From: Bradyrhizobium sp. NDS-1
GTDB lineage: Bacteria; Pseudomonadota; Alphaproteobacteria; Rhizobiales; Xanthobacteraceae
Direction of reading: 5' to 3'
Length of the DNA stretch: 64,000 nucleotides
Assembly: GCF_032918005.1 (NCBI RefSeq)
Contig: NZ_CP136628.1
Span: forward strand, 5,317,501 to 5,381,500
Part shown: positions 18,390-29,200 of the stretch, piece by piece
How the letters are laid out: each line of letters opens with the position of its first letter
Numbering within the stretch: the stretch's first letter is position 1
The notes under the pieces: model-generated
Databases searched by the model: none
Told to the model about the DNA's origin: nothing
The model's input: only the letters and a program-made list of their open reading frames with translations
Program-made: the position numbers and the translations under genes

Positions 18390-19327
18390 GCGAAGGCCAG
18401 GATCGCAAGCAGGCCTGCGAGCAGCAGCATGGCGCGGCGGTAGACCGTCAGTGCCTCGCCGATGTCGGCAGCACGCGGATCGCGCGCGCCCTCGTTCAGC
18501 CAGGGCTCGTCGGTGACGCTGCCGTGATAGATCCGGGGGCCGCTGAGCCGCACACCGAGCCCGCCTGCCATGGCCGCTTCCGGCCAGCCGGCGTTGGGCG
18601 AACGATGACGGCGCGCATCGCGCGTCATGCAGGACAGCGCATCGGATCGCCGCGGTGCCAGCAGCACGAACAGAAATCCGGTCAGCCGCGCCGGAATGAA
18701 GTTTGCGACATCGTCGATGCGCGCCGCGGCCCAGCCGAAGGCTTCATGACGTTCGCTGCGATGGCCGATCATGGAGTCCAGCGTGTTGATCGCCTTGTAA
18801 CCCAGAATCCCGGGCAATCCGAACAGCGCACCCCAGAACACGGGCGCCACGATGCCGTCGGAGGCGTTCTCGGCGAGACTCTCGATCGCCGCACGCGCGA
18901 TGCCGGCTTCATCGAGCGCCGCGGGATCGCGGCCGACGATGCGCGAGACCGCCTCGCGCGCGGCAGCGATATCGCCAGCCATCAGGGGATGCGCGACGGC
19001 GGCGACGTGATCATGGAGCGAGCGCGACGCGACCAGGGGCCAGGCCAGGATGCCGATCACCACGATCTGGATCCAGCCCAAGGGCAGCAAGGATTGAAGC
19101 ATCCAGCCGAGTGCGACGGAGAGCGCGATCACGAGAAGCGCGCCGGCAACGCCCGCGCCCCGGCGAAGAGCCGGCGGATCGGCCGCGCGATTCCAGCCGG
19201 TATCGACAGCGCCGATCAGCCGCCCCAGCCAGGTCACGGGATGCCCGATCCGCGCGAACAGCCACGACGGCCAGCCCAGCAGGGCATCCACCGCCATCGC
19301 CACCACCATCGCGCCCGCAAAGTCCAC
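18386..19327 (-). CDS. cobD: CobD (CbiB), adenosylcobinamide-phosphate synthase
   Basis: 313 residues, an integral membrane protein that attaches aminopropanol phosphate to cobyric acid. Several hydrophobic segments are visible (for example GVAGALLVIALSVALGWML). Conserved CbiB stretches are HPVTWLGRLIGAVD, IESLAENASDGIVAPVFWG, YKAINTLDSMIGHRSERH and DDVANFIPARLTG. The start is GTG at 19327 with an AGGAGG site upstream. It is coupled to cobC, whose product supplies its substrate, and is divergent from cobP across 121 bases. Confidence 0.94.
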   Translation of the reverse strand: MDFAGAMVVAMAVDALLGWPSWLFARIGHPVTWLGRLIGAVDTGWNRAADPPALRRGAGVAGALLVIALSVALGWMLQSLLPLGWIQIVVIGILAWPLVASRSLHDHVAAVAHPLMAGDIAAAREAVSRIVGRDPAALDEAGIARAAIESLAENASDGIVAPVFWGALFGLPGILGYKAINTLDSMIGHRSERHEAFGWAAARIDDVANFIPARLTGFLFVLLAPRRSDALSCMTRDARRHRSPNAGWPEAAMAGGLGVRLSGPRIYHGSVTDEPWLNEGARDPRAADIGEALTVYRRAMLLLAGLLAILAFA

Positions 19328-19448
19328 ACCCGCCTCCTGTCCCGCCCCTGTTGCGCAAAGCGAGGCGCGAGCGCAAGCCCCCAGCCGCCTGATTTCGGCT
19401 TTGTCTTTGGCTGCGTTTGGTGATTAGTCAGGCCCACAGGAGAGTTTG

Positions 19449-19952
19449 ATGGCCGTCATCTTGATCACGGGCGGAGCGCGATCGGGCAAGAGCAAGCGTG
19501 CGGAAATGCGCACGCGCGCCTTTCCCGGCCAGCCCGTCTATGTGGCGACGGCTGAGGCGCTCGACACCGAGATGGAGGAGCGTATCGCCAGGCATCGCGC
19601 GCGTCGCGGAAGCGACTGGATCGAGCGCGAGGTGCCGCTCGATCTCGTCGATGTCCTGGTCGCAACCGATGGCGGCGGCGCGAGGCTGGTGGATTGCCTG
19701 ACGCTGTGGCTCTCCAACCTGATGCATGAACAACGTGATTGGGAACATGAGGTGAGCGAGCTCGCCGGCACCCTGCCCCGTCTGAAAAGTCCCGTCGTCT
19801 TCGTCACCAACGAAGTCGGCCTCGGGATCGTTCCCGACAACGCGCTGGCCCGCAGCTTCCGTGACGCCGCCGGGATCATGAACCAGATGATAGCGGCCGT
19901 TGCCGATGAGGTCGAGTTCGTCGTTGCCGGCCTGCCGATGAAGCTGAAATGA
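19449..19952 (+). CDS. cobP: CobP (CobU), adenosylcobinamide kinase/guanylyltransferase
   Basis: 167 residues from the ATG at 19449, preceded by AGGAGAG; a TTG one codon earlier is unlikely. It phosphorylates adenosylcobinamide and transfers GMP to it. LITGGARSGKSKRAE is the P-loop, VYVATAEALDTEMEERIARH carries the family histidine region, and LVDCLTLWLSNLM and FVTNEVGLGIVPDNALAR are diagnostic. The stop overlaps the next start as ATGA. It begins the plus-strand nucleotide-loop operon cobP-cobS-bluB. Confidence 0.95.
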   Translation: MAVILITGGARSGKSKRAEMRTRAFPGQPVYVATAEALDTEMEERIARHRARRGSDWIEREVPLDLVDVLVATDGGGARLVDCLTLWLSNLMHEQRDWEHEVSELAGTLPRLKSPVVFVTNEVGLGIVPDNALARSFRDAAGIMNQMIAAVADEVEFVVAGLPMKLK

Positions 19953-20731
19953 CACCGGGTATCGAGTTTCTCAAACACATCATTGCCGATCTCAGGATGG
20001 CCGCATCGTTCGTGACAATCCTCCCTGTGGGATCGTCGAAGCCTGCGGGCGACGGCGCCGTTGCGCGGGCCACATGGGCCCTTCCCGTCGCGGGGCTGCT
20101 GGTCGGCCTTGCCGGCGCACTGGTCTACACGATCGCCAGCCGTTTCGGACTGACGCCGAACGTTGCCGCCCTGCTCGCGTTGGCCACGACCGCCCTCATC
20201 ACCGGCGCGCTCCATGAAGATGGGCTTGCCGACACCGCCGATGGGCTCGGCGGCGGGCGGACACGCGAGCGCAAGCTCGAGATCATGCGCGACAGCCGGA
20301 TCGGCACCTATGGCGTCTGCGCGCTGATCCTGTCGATCGGCCTGCGCTGGAGCGCGCTTGCGACGATCGCCGATCCATTCGCCGTCATGCTGGCGCTGTG
20401 CGCCGCGCATGCTGCTGCTCGCGCGGGCGTGCCGGCCTTCATGTCGCTGGTACCTCCGGCGCGGCCGGACGGGCTTTCGGCGAGTGCGGGAGCGCCGCCG
20501 GGTCGCAGCGTTGCGCTTGCGCTCGCACTTGGAACGCTCACGCTCGCTCTCGCGTTAGGGCCGAGCAAGGCGCTGGGCAGCCTGATCCTGCTGACGCTTG
20601 CAGGCCTGATGCTGGCGTGGCTTGCCATCCGTCAAATCGGCGGACAGACCGGCGACATCCTCGGCGCGTTCGAGCAGCTAGGTGAGATCCTGATCCTGCT
20701 GGTGGCGGCCGCCTTCCAGATGGGACGCTAG
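19949..20731 (+). CDS. cobS: CobS (CobV), adenosylcobinamide-GDP ribazoletransferase
   Basis: 260 residues, a polytopic inner-membrane enzyme that joins adenosylcobinamide-GDP with alpha-ribazole (phosphate) to make cobalamin (phosphate). GALHEDGLADTADGLGGGRT, with its acidic cluster, and LEIMRDSRIGTYG are the conserved catalytic segments. Hydrophobic helices fill the rest. This is the CobV/cobalamin synthase, not the CobS subunit of cobaltochelatase, and the shared name should not be confused. It is coupled to cobP and three bases from bluB. Confidence 0.94.
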   Translation: MTPGIEFLKHIIADLRMAASFVTILPVGSSKPAGDGAVARATWALPVAGLLVGLAGALVYTIASRFGLTPNVAALLALATTALITGALHEDGLADTADGLGGGRTRERKLEIMRDSRIGTYGVCALILSIGLRWSALATIADPFAVMLALCAAHAAARAGVPAFMSLVPPARPDGLSASAGAPPGRSVALALALGTLTLALALGPSKALGSLILLTLAGLMLAWLAIRQIGGQTGDILGAFEQLGEILILLVAAAFQMGR

Positions 20732-20734
20732 CTC

Positions 20735-21367
20735 ATGGTCGAGTTCGACGATACCTTCCGCCGGCAGTTGCGCGAGCTGTTCGTGTGGCGGCGCGACGTG
20801 CGCCGCTTCCGAGCTGACCCGCTTCCGGCCGGCGCGATCGATCGCCTGATCGAGACCGCGTGCCTGTCGCCCTCGGTCGGCCTGAGCCAGCCCTGGCGCT
20901 TCGTCGTCGTCGACGACCCTGCACGGCGCCGCGCCGTGGCCGACGATTTCAGGGCGTGCAACGCCGACGCTCTGGGTTCTTATGCGGGCGAACGCGCCGC
21001 GCGCTACGCCACGCTGAAACTGTCGGGCCTCGAGCAAGCGCCCGGCCACCTCGCGGTGTTCGCCGACAAGGCCAGCGACATCGGTCACGGCCTCGGCCGC
21101 GCCACCATGCCGGAGACCACGGAGTATTCCGTGGTCGCCGCAATCACCGCGATGTGGCTCGCCGCGCGCGCCGAGAGCATCGGCGTCGGCTGGGTGTCGA
21201 TCCTCAATCCCGATCGCATCCAGGTCATTCTCGACGTGCCCGATACCTGGAAGTTCGTCGCCTATCTCTGCGTCGGCTATCCGGAAATCGAATGCGACCA
21301 GCCCGAGCTGGAGCAGGCGAAATGGGAACACCGGCGCGGGGCGGCGGAGTTCACGTTGAAGCGCTGA
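20735..21367 (+). CDS. bluB: BluB, 5,6-dimethylbenzimidazole synthase
   Basis: 210 residues, a nitroreductase-fold flavoprotein that fragments reduced FMN with oxygen to form the lower ligand of B12. FVWRRDVRRFRADPLP, CLSPSVGLSQPWRFVVVDD, MPETTEYSVVAAITAMWLAARAE (given here in pieces) and GVGWVSILNP match BluB rather than general nitroreductases. It follows cobS by three bases, which agrees with its role. With the cobT fragment at the other end, the cluster can make its own dimethylbenzimidazole ligand without exogenous supply. Confidence 0.94.
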   Translation: MVEFDDTFRRQLRELFVWRRDVRRFRADPLPAGAIDRLIETACLSPSVGLSQPWRFVVVDDPARRRAVADDFRACNADALGSYAGERAARYATLKLSGLEQAPGHLAVFADKASDIGHGLGRATMPETTEYSVVAAITAMWLAARAESIGVGWVSILNPDRIQVILDVPDTWKFVAYLCVGYPEIECDQPELEQAKWEHRRGAAEFTLKR

Positions 21368-21417
21368 TTGAGCGGCGCCTCAAGCTCGAACATCAGACGC
21401 CAGCGGCACTCCATCCT

Positions 21418-21506
21418 CCGTCATTGCGAGCGAAGCGAAGCAATCCAGAATCCTTCCGCGGAAAGACTCTGGATTGCTTCGTCGCAAGGGCTCCTCGCAA
21501 TGACGG
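21418..21506. repeat. Palindromic intergenic repeat between convergent genes
   Basis: About 89 bases with long inverted arms. The left arm has CGTCATTGCGAGCGAAGCGA then AGCAATCCAGA; the right arm has TCTGGATTGCTTCG then CTCGCAATGACGG. They can pair into one long hairpin around a short GC-rich loop. It lies between the 3' ends of bluB and the tpsB gene, so it could act as a two-way terminator. I recognise the sequence as a dispersed short repeat common in Bradyrhizobium-type genomes; copy number cannot be seen here. Confidence 0.85.
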
Positions 21507-21556
21507 CGAGAGAGTTGCGCTCGCAACGCCGACGGCGAGTGCGACGCAGCCTCCCC

Positions 21557-23263
21557 CTACGACTTGCTCCTGCCGGCCACCGCGGCGACGGGCGCAGGTG
21601 GCTCCGGCTTCTGGAACATCAGCAGCGGTCGTAAGATGACGCGGCCATAGGCTTCGTAACGGTTCTGGGTCGACACCGCCATCTTCAGCGGTGTCGCGTA
21701 GTTCGCCTCGAACGTCATGAACGGCGCATAGGTCCAGGAGAAGCCGACGCCGACAGAGGCCATTTCGGTGACGCCCGGGAAGGTCGAATACACCGCACCC
21801 CAGTCGGTGAAGACGTAGGTGTCGAAACCCCTGAGCCATTGAGACCAATTGTAATGCAGCTCGGCGTTGAAATAATAACCGCTGTCGCCGGACGCCGCGT
21901 TGGAGGGATAGCCGCGTACCGTGGTGGGACCGCCGATCGAAAAGATCTGGCTGCCGGGCAGCAGCTTCTCCTGCGTGTACTGCCAGCTCGCCAGTAAATT
22001 GGCACTGAAATTGGCCGGGCCCGCGGCGCTGGTCGCGATCAGCGAACCGGTATAGGTGTGGAACGCGCGGTTGTTGCCGAGCACGTAGTCGTGCCATGCG
22101 ATGTAATTCACCGCCGGCGAGACCGTGATCGAATAGGTATTGCCGGACTTGGTCACCGAGACGCCCGCCGTGGTCTTGTCGTAATGGTCGTCGGTGACGG
22201 CAACCGTGGAGAAGCGGCTGACCGTCTTGCCCTCGGTCAAGGCGGCGTTGAGCAGCACCAGCCAGTCCTGCGTCACCCAGACCGGCTGGCTGAAATTGAC
22301 CGCGGCCTGGCTCGAGCGTCCGGTCACGTCGAGCGCGACGAACGGACCCTGGATGATCTTGATCTTGCCCTCGGTATAGCTGACGCCGGCGCGGCCTCCC
22401 CAGGGATTGACCGGGATGCTGTAGGCGACATTGCCGTTGAGATTGCCGTCGGAGCGGACGCCGTAGAAGGTCAGCCGGTCGTCGACGCCGAACAGGCCGT
22501 GGCGCTTGTAGAAGGCCCCGCCTTCCCAGCGCCCGGTGTTCTCGGGGCCCTGGTTGTCGGTGAAGAGCTGCAAGGTGTCAGCCGGCGGCTCGATCACCGC
22601 GAGCTGGAGGTCGGTGAGGCCGAAGCTCGTGCCGGGCTGCAGCAGCGCCTTGATCTGCACGTCGTTGGTCCGGTTGAACCAGATCACGTCGCGGTTGAGC
22701 TTGGGAACGTCGAGGACCTCGCCTTCGGGCTCCTTCACGCGCTGAAGGATGTAGTCGGTGCGGGTCTGCTTGTTGCCCTCGACGGTCGTCTTCTGCAGCC
22801 GGCCTTCGGTCAGCTTGACGCGGACGACGCCGCCCTTGGCGTCCTGCTCGGGCAGCGTCGCGATGCCCGTGACGATGCCGCGCGCGGCATAGACCGCATT
22901 GATGTCGGCAACGAGCTGCAACAGCGAGGCGATGTCGACGTCCTTGCCGACATACTTCTTCGCGATCTCATCCAGCTCCGCCGGAGTGATGAACTTGGAC
23001 TCGTCGAACGTAATCTTGCGCAGGCGGAATTTCGGCCCGCCCGGCTTCAGAAGCTGGGATTTTTCCCGCTCACCGCCGACCACCGCCGGCCCTGTGAGCT
23101 TGGGCGGCGCGCTCTGCTGCTCGAGCTGCCGGCGCTGCCGGTCAATGTCGTTCTGGATCACGCCGGGATTGATCGACTGGGCGCGCGCAGAGACGATGCA
23201 GGACGCTGCCAGCCCGACCGCCAATGCTGCCCCGCGAATCCGCATCCTGAATCCGGTTACCAT
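21557..23263 (-). CDS. TpsB/FhaC-family outer-membrane transporter of two-partner secretion
   Basis: 568 residues. A signal peptide (AALAVGLAASCIVSARAQ) leads into a Gln-rich linker. A POTRA-type region follows (about residues 75-150, FRLRKITFDESKFITPAEL), then a ShlB/FhaC-type beta-barrel with the conserved loop GGPTTVRGYPSNAASGDSGY. It should sit in the outer membrane and export the giant protein encoded immediately upstream, whose stop overlaps its start by seven bases. The ATG at 23263 is used; ATG at 23245 is an alternative. After the last likely strand, ending LLMF, there is an 18-residue Pro/Ala-rich tail (QKPEPPAPVAAVAGRSKS), unusual because barrels of this superfamily normally end on an aromatic residue. 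Confidence 0.93.
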   Translation of the reverse strand: MVTGFRMRIRGAALAVGLAASCIVSARAQSINPGVIQNDIDRQRRQLEQQSAPPKLTGPAVVGGEREKSQLLKPGGPKFRLRKITFDESKFITPAELDEIAKKYVGKDVDIASLLQLVADINAVYAARGIVTGIATLPEQDAKGGVVRVKLTEGRLQKTTVEGNKQTRTDYILQRVKEPEGEVLDVPKLNRDVIWFNRTNDVQIKALLQPGTSFGLTDLQLAVIEPPADTLQLFTDNQGPENTGRWEGGAFYKRHGLFGVDDRLTFYGVRSDGNLNGNVAYSIPVNPWGGRAGVSYTEGKIKIIQGPFVALDVTGRSSQAAVNFSQPVWVTQDWLVLLNAALTEGKTVSRFSTVAVTDDHYDKTTAGVSVTKSGNTYSITVSPAVNYIAWHDYVLGNNRAFHTYTGSLIATSAAGPANFSANLLASWQYTQEKLLPGSQIFSIGGPTTVRGYPSNAASGDSGYYFNAELHYNWSQWLRGFDTYVFTDWGAVYSTFPGVTEMASVGVGFSWTYAPFMTFEANYATPLKMAVSTQNRYEAYGRVILRPLLMFQKPEPPAPVAAVAGRSKS

Positions 23264-26200
23264 GCCTCTGCGAGACGGCCCATCGCCGGCCTCGCCGTCT
23301 GGATCGCAGCGTCCTTCCAGCCCGTGCGTCCCGCACGCTGACCCTTCTGGAGCAGCTTGCGCATGTCGCTGAGCCCCTCGGTGTTGACGGCGGGACCGGA
23401 GCCGATGGCCTCGACCGGCCGCGGCGTCAGCAACGCATCGAGCCGCGCCTGGCCGGAGAGACCGAGCAGGTAGAACGTCCCCCCGTCCCTCTTCGCGAGC
23501 CAGGTCTCGATGTTCTCTTTACCCTGGCCGTCGACCGCGATGTTGCGCGCCATGCTGGCGCCGGTGAAGTCGTAGCAGCAGGTATGGGTCGGGCCGTAAT
23601 TGGTCACTGTCGCCGAGACGTTGCCGGTGTAGAACACCACATAGGCGTTGCTGACATTGGCGTTACCGACCTGGCTCATCGTGAATACGCCGCCCGGCTG
23701 GTAGAGCTGAAGCGACGGCCAGTTGGACGGCGCCGGCGTGCGGTTGTTGAGCAGCACTTGCGCGTTGGCCGTAGTGAGCATCAGCTGGCCCGGGACATAG
23801 CCGTTCAGGATCGAGACGGCCGGTGCGTCCGTCCAGAAGGTCGCGTCCACCACCCTGAACTGATTGACGATGATGAGATCGGGGTCGATCCAGATGTTGG
23901 CGGACTTCGCGACGCCGCCGTTATAGCCGGTGACGTTGAGAACGAGCGGGACCGCCGGGTTCGAGCGAATCTGCTCGCCCTTGACGTCGATCGTATCAGC
24001 CGCGAGATCGAGCTCTCGCACGACGCTGACCCAGTTGATGGTCAGGTCGCCCGACGAGGTCATCTTGACGACGTTGCCGCTGACCCGGTCGAGCGAGATC
24101 GAGCCGGCCACCTCGAAATGCGTTTCGCCGTTCGCGGAGATCGATCCGCCGCGGAGCGAGCCGGTGTCGGACTTGACGTCGAGGTCGCCGGCATCGCCAG
24201 GGATACCCGTCGTGGTGAGCTGGCTGAAGACGATGTCGTTCACGGCATGCAGGGTCTGCGTGCCACCGCTGACGGCGGTTCCGAGGGTCATTCCTCCCGT
24301 CGTCGCGGTAACGTCGAGCGTGCCGCCAACGTTGAGATTATCCCAATGAACGACCGTGCCGCTGAGGACTGCGTTGCCGGTCGCGGCCGTGAGGTTGTGA
24401 CCGGTGTTGGTGCCCGCGGCGATCAGCTTCGCCGAGCCTTGGGCGGAGACCGAGCCGAGTGTCGGGACGCCGCCGGACATCACCGTCTGCGCCAGGATGA
24501 AGCCGTTGTCCGCGTTGACGTTGATGCTGCCGGCATCGCCGCTGATGCCGCTCGCCGTCAGCGCGTTGAAGGTGACGTTGTCGCGGGCACGGATGGTTTG
24601 TGTGCCGCCGCTCTGCGCGGTCTGAAGGGTGATGCTGCCCTGGCTCGCGGTCACGCCCAGCGTCGTGCCCACGTTGAGGGCGTTCCAGTTGACCGGACCG
24701 CCGTTGGCCGTCAGCAGCCCGGAGCCGGTCGTGGCGGCGAGCGCGTTGCCGGTGATGGTCGTGGCGGCCAGCAACGTCGCGGAGCCATGGGCCGAGACCG
24801 AGCCCAGCGTGACGACGCCGCCCGACATCACCGCCTGCGCCAGGATGAAGCCGGTGTCGGCGGTGACGTTGATGTTGCCGGCATCGCCGGTGATGCCGCT
24901 CGCCGTCAGCGCGCTGAAGGTGACGTTGTCGCGGGCGCGGATGGTCTGCGTGCCACCGCTCTGCGCGGTCTGGAGGGTGATGCTGCCCTGGCTCGCGGTC
25001 ACGCCCAGCGTCGTGCCGACGTCGAGGGCGTTCCAGTTGACCGGACCGCCGTTGGACGTCAGCAGCCCGGAGCCGGTCGTGGCGGCGAGCGCGTTGCCGG
25101 TGATGGTCGTGGCGGCCTGCAGCGTCGCGGAGCCATGGGCCGAGACCGAGCCCAGCGTGACGACGCCGCCCGACATCACCGTCTGCGCCAGGATAAAGCC
25201 GGTGTCGGCGGTGACGTTGATGTTGCCGGCGTCGCCGGTGATGCCGCTCGCCGTCAGCGCATTGAAGGTGACGTTGTCGCGGGCGCGGATGGTCTGCGTG
25301 CCGCCGCTCTGCGCGGTCTGGAGGGTGATGCTGCCCTGGATCGCGGTCGCGCCCAGCGTCGTGCCGACGTTGAGGGCGTTCCAGTTGACCGAACCGCCGT
25401 TGGCCGTCAGCAGCCCGGAGCCGGTCGTGGCGGCGAACGTGTTGCCGCTGATGGTCGTGGCGGCCTGCAGCGTCGCGGAGCCATGGGCCGAGACCGAGCC
25501 CAGCGTGACGACGCCGCCCGACATCACCGTCTGCGCCAGGATGAAGCCGGTGTCGGCGGTGACGTTGATGTTGCCGGCGTCGCCGGCATGTCCCGCGGCC
25601 GTGAGCGACTTGAACGTCACATTCTCAGTCGCATGGACCGTCTGCGAGCCGCTGCTGTCGGCAGTGCCGATGACGATGCTGCCGTTGTTCGCGATTGCGC
25701 TGAAGCTGCCGTTCGCGCCGGTCGCCGTGCCCGCCAGCACCTGGTCGAGCGTCAGCCCACCTGTGCCGACGATGTCCACGCTGCCGTTCACCGCGGACAG
25801 CAGGCTGACCTCGGTGTCGGTCAGCGCCTTAAGATAGATGCTGCCGGCGCTCGCGGAGGCCGACAGCCGCGCGGCGTTGGTGGTGAACCGGCTCGCCGCG
25901 TTGCCGACGCCGTTCGATGCGCTGAGCGACACTTCGGCGCCTGCGCCGGACGCGATGAACTTGGTCTGGCCGTCGCCATTGTCGATGATCGCGCCGAGCG
26001 AGGCGACGCCGCCGGCGGTGACGATGATCGAGGGCGTGCTCGAGGCGGCGGCGTAGGACAGCGACGAATTGAGCTGGCCGATGGTCCCATCGCCCGTGGT
26101 CGTCACCGAGATCAAGCCAGCCGCGTTGATGGCCGAATGGGCGCCCATCGACAGCGTCGCGGCCACCAGCGTCACGCCGTCCGTGCTGCTGGTCGCAACC

Positions 26201-29200
26201 ACGGGCGCCGCACTGGTGCCGGCCACGAAGGTCATGCCGCGATTGGCAAGCAGCTGCATCAGGCCGTCGCTGCTGATGCTGGTATTGATGGTGAGCGCGC
26301 CGCGCGCAACGTTCAGCGTCAGCGCGCCGCCGGCCGACAGCGTCCCGTAGGAACCGCTCGTGCCGACCCCGAGATCGCCGGTGACGGCAAGGAGGCTGAG
26401 ATCGCCGACCGCCGAGCCGGTCACCGCACCCGAGATGTTCACCTGCAGCGGCTGGAAGGCCCCGCCGTTGAAGCCGATGTCGCCGCCGGCGCGCAGATCG
26501 AGGTCGGTGCCGAGAATATGGATCGCCGTACGATCCGTGAAGCCGGCCTCGGCGTAGATGCTGCCGGCCGCGGCCAGCTGGATCGCGTTGCCGGCGGAGA
26601 TGTTGCCGAGGATGAGATCGCCGGTGGTCTGCTTCACATAGATGCCCTGCGCCGACGAGACCTGGTCGAGCTGATCGTTGCCCGGGTCGGCAAAGGCGAT
26701 CTGAAGCGCGTTCGAATTGTTGGCGGGATTGCTTCCGGCCGCACCGGGAGCCCCGACATTGCCGCGCTCGGCGATCAGGGTCAGGTTGGCGATATCGCCC
26801 GAGATCACGGCATCGCCCACATTGGCGAAGATGCTGGTGACGGCGTCGAGCTTGACGTCGCCGCGGCCGGTCACCTGGATGCCGTTGGCCTGCGCGGCCG
26901 CGATCGGGCCGTAATTGGCGGTGACGCCACCGAGCGCGAGGCTGTTCTTGCTGCCGAGATAGATGTTGGTCAGCGCCTTGGCCGAGATCGCGATCGGGTT
27001 GTCGACGACGACGAGGTTCTGCTGCGACAGGCTGACCGTATAGGTCGTGACATGGGTGGCCGGATCCGTCACCGCACCGACGGTGAGCTGGCCGGGACCG
27101 GCCGTGGCGAGCAAGCCCCTCTGCTCCGGCGTCAGCGACGAGGAATCGACGCTGGTGAAGGTAAAGGTCTGGGGCGCGGCCGAATTGCCGACCGAGCCGC
27201 GCGGCGCGTAGAGCATGATCTGGTTGGCGCTGACATTGGCCACGACGTTGTCGTCGATGGGCGGCGGCGCGGCACCCACGGCCGACGACGACACCGTGTA
27301 GGCGAGCTGGCTCTGCGTCCACTGCGAGCCCGCGGTGATGATGCCGTAGACCCGCTCGGTCGACGCGAGCGTGTAACTGTAACTCGCATTGTAGGCATTG
27401 AGCGCGGTCTGCAGCGCAGCGTTGCTCGGCAGGCGCTGATTGGCCGTCGAGACGCCATCGAAAAGCTTGGTGAACAGGGTCGACGACAGCGAGCTGCCGA
27501 ACACCGTCCCCAGCGGATCGGTGGGTGCGCTGCCGAGCAAGGTCGTCAGCGAGGTCTTGAGCTGGTCGGTGGTGATCTGGCCGAGCAGGAACTGATCCCG
27601 CAGGAACCGCGTCGTGGCTTCGGTCTTCATCTGCGTCGCGGTGACGTTGGCGGGATCGATGCCGAGCTTGGCCGCGACCTGCGCCCGCAGCACCGTCAGG
27701 CCGACCGATGTCGGAGCGTAGGTGCTGCCGTTCGGGAACGCGATGTTCTTGAGCTGGAAGTAGTCGTTATAGGCCGACGTCACCATGGATTGGTAACTGT
27801 TGACGGCGTTGGTGGCGGCGTTGCCGCTCAGCAGGTCGAGGCTCGCCCAGACATCCTGGAGATGCTGGCTCTGCGCTGGCGTGAGACCGACCGCCGCCCG
27901 GCCGTTGAGGATGCTGGCCGGGTTGCCGTCGGATCCGGCGGCTTCCAGGAAGACCGGGCCGCCGGTGGACTGGATCGTGCCGAGACGCAAATCGCCCTTG
28001 GACTGAACGATGTAGGTGCCGTTGGCGGAAGCGCTGTCGAGAACGCCGCCGTCGACGGTGCCGTTGGTCTGCGTGGTGCCCGTCGCCTGGATCACCAGAG
28101 GATTGATGTTGGTGAGCGTGGACGCGCCGTTGACCACGGCGCTCGTCGCGCCGATCGCGCCGGCAGAGGAGTTGATCTCGACATTCTTGCCAATCACGAC
28201 GGGCGTGGCGACGTTGTAAGGGGCCGCCGAGTTGATGTCGCCGGTCGCCGAGATGAAGACGCTGCCCTGCGGCGCGCGGCCGGAGACACCCGAATTGACG
28301 GCGACCTGATTGATCGAGAGCGAGCCGACGGCCGCGATCGCGATGTCGCGATCGATCGAGGTGGCGGTCAGACTGCCACCGTAGACCTGCACCTGGACCG
28401 GAGCACCGTTCGTGCCCAGTGTGCCGATGCCACCATTGGCCGACAGGGTCACGTTCCTGCCCGAGATCATCGGATTGTTGGCGCTCGCACCGGACGTGAT
28501 GGCCGAATTGGCGCCGGTGGCGATGACCGTCGTATCACCCGAGAGGTTGTTGATCGGCCCGTTGATAACGATTCCGGAATTCGAACTGACATTGACCGTG
28601 CTCGCGCCGCCGCCGCTGAACTGGATGTTGATCGGGTTCGACGCCTTGACCGTGTTGGTCAGCGTGAGCGTCAGGTGATCGTAGATCTGCTGGTACCAAT
28701 TGAACTGGGCGTCCGCACCGCAACATTTGTCGGCGGTCGTGTTGTAGCCACCGTTATGATAGCTGCCGGTCGCCGTGATCACTTCCTGGAAGTTGGCGGT
28801 CTGCAATTGGCCGGTGTTGCCGCCCCCGCCCGTGGCCTGCATCACGTTCTCAACCAGGCTGATGCTGCGGGTCCAGTTCTCTCCGGTCGCCGCATTCGGC
28901 GTGTAATGCCAGCCATAATCGAATTGCGGGCTCGTCACCGGGCGATCGAGCGTCGCCGTGTCGACCCACTGGTAGTACATGTTGGGCTTCACGGCGTACT
29001 GGATGCCCGCCGTTCCGCTCATGCCGGTCAACATCGCACCGGTGTACGCGCTCGCATTGACGCCGGCGGTCCTGTACGTCGACACCTGCTGTCCGCCCGA
29101 CGCGGACGGATTGTAGACGTACCACGTCGTCTGCTGCTGAAGCTGATCGACGATCTGGATGACGCTGGGCGCGCTGACGCCGGAGTTGATGGTGTTGGTG

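Noticed and set aside
18524..19423. 299-codon plus-strand ORF opposite cobD
   Set aside because: Low-complexity Arg/Asp/His-rich translation with no family; the opposite strand is an unmistakable CobD/CbiB membrane protein.
19949..20731. CobS subunit of aerobic cobaltochelatase
   Set aside because: The protein is a polytopic membrane enzyme with the cobalamin synthase acidic motif, not an AAA+ ATPase; the shared gene name is a nomenclature clash.
24243..25634. CRISPR-like or regulatory repeat array
   Set aside because: Period is 348 bases, exactly 116 codons, with no spacers and continuous coding; it is a protein repeat.
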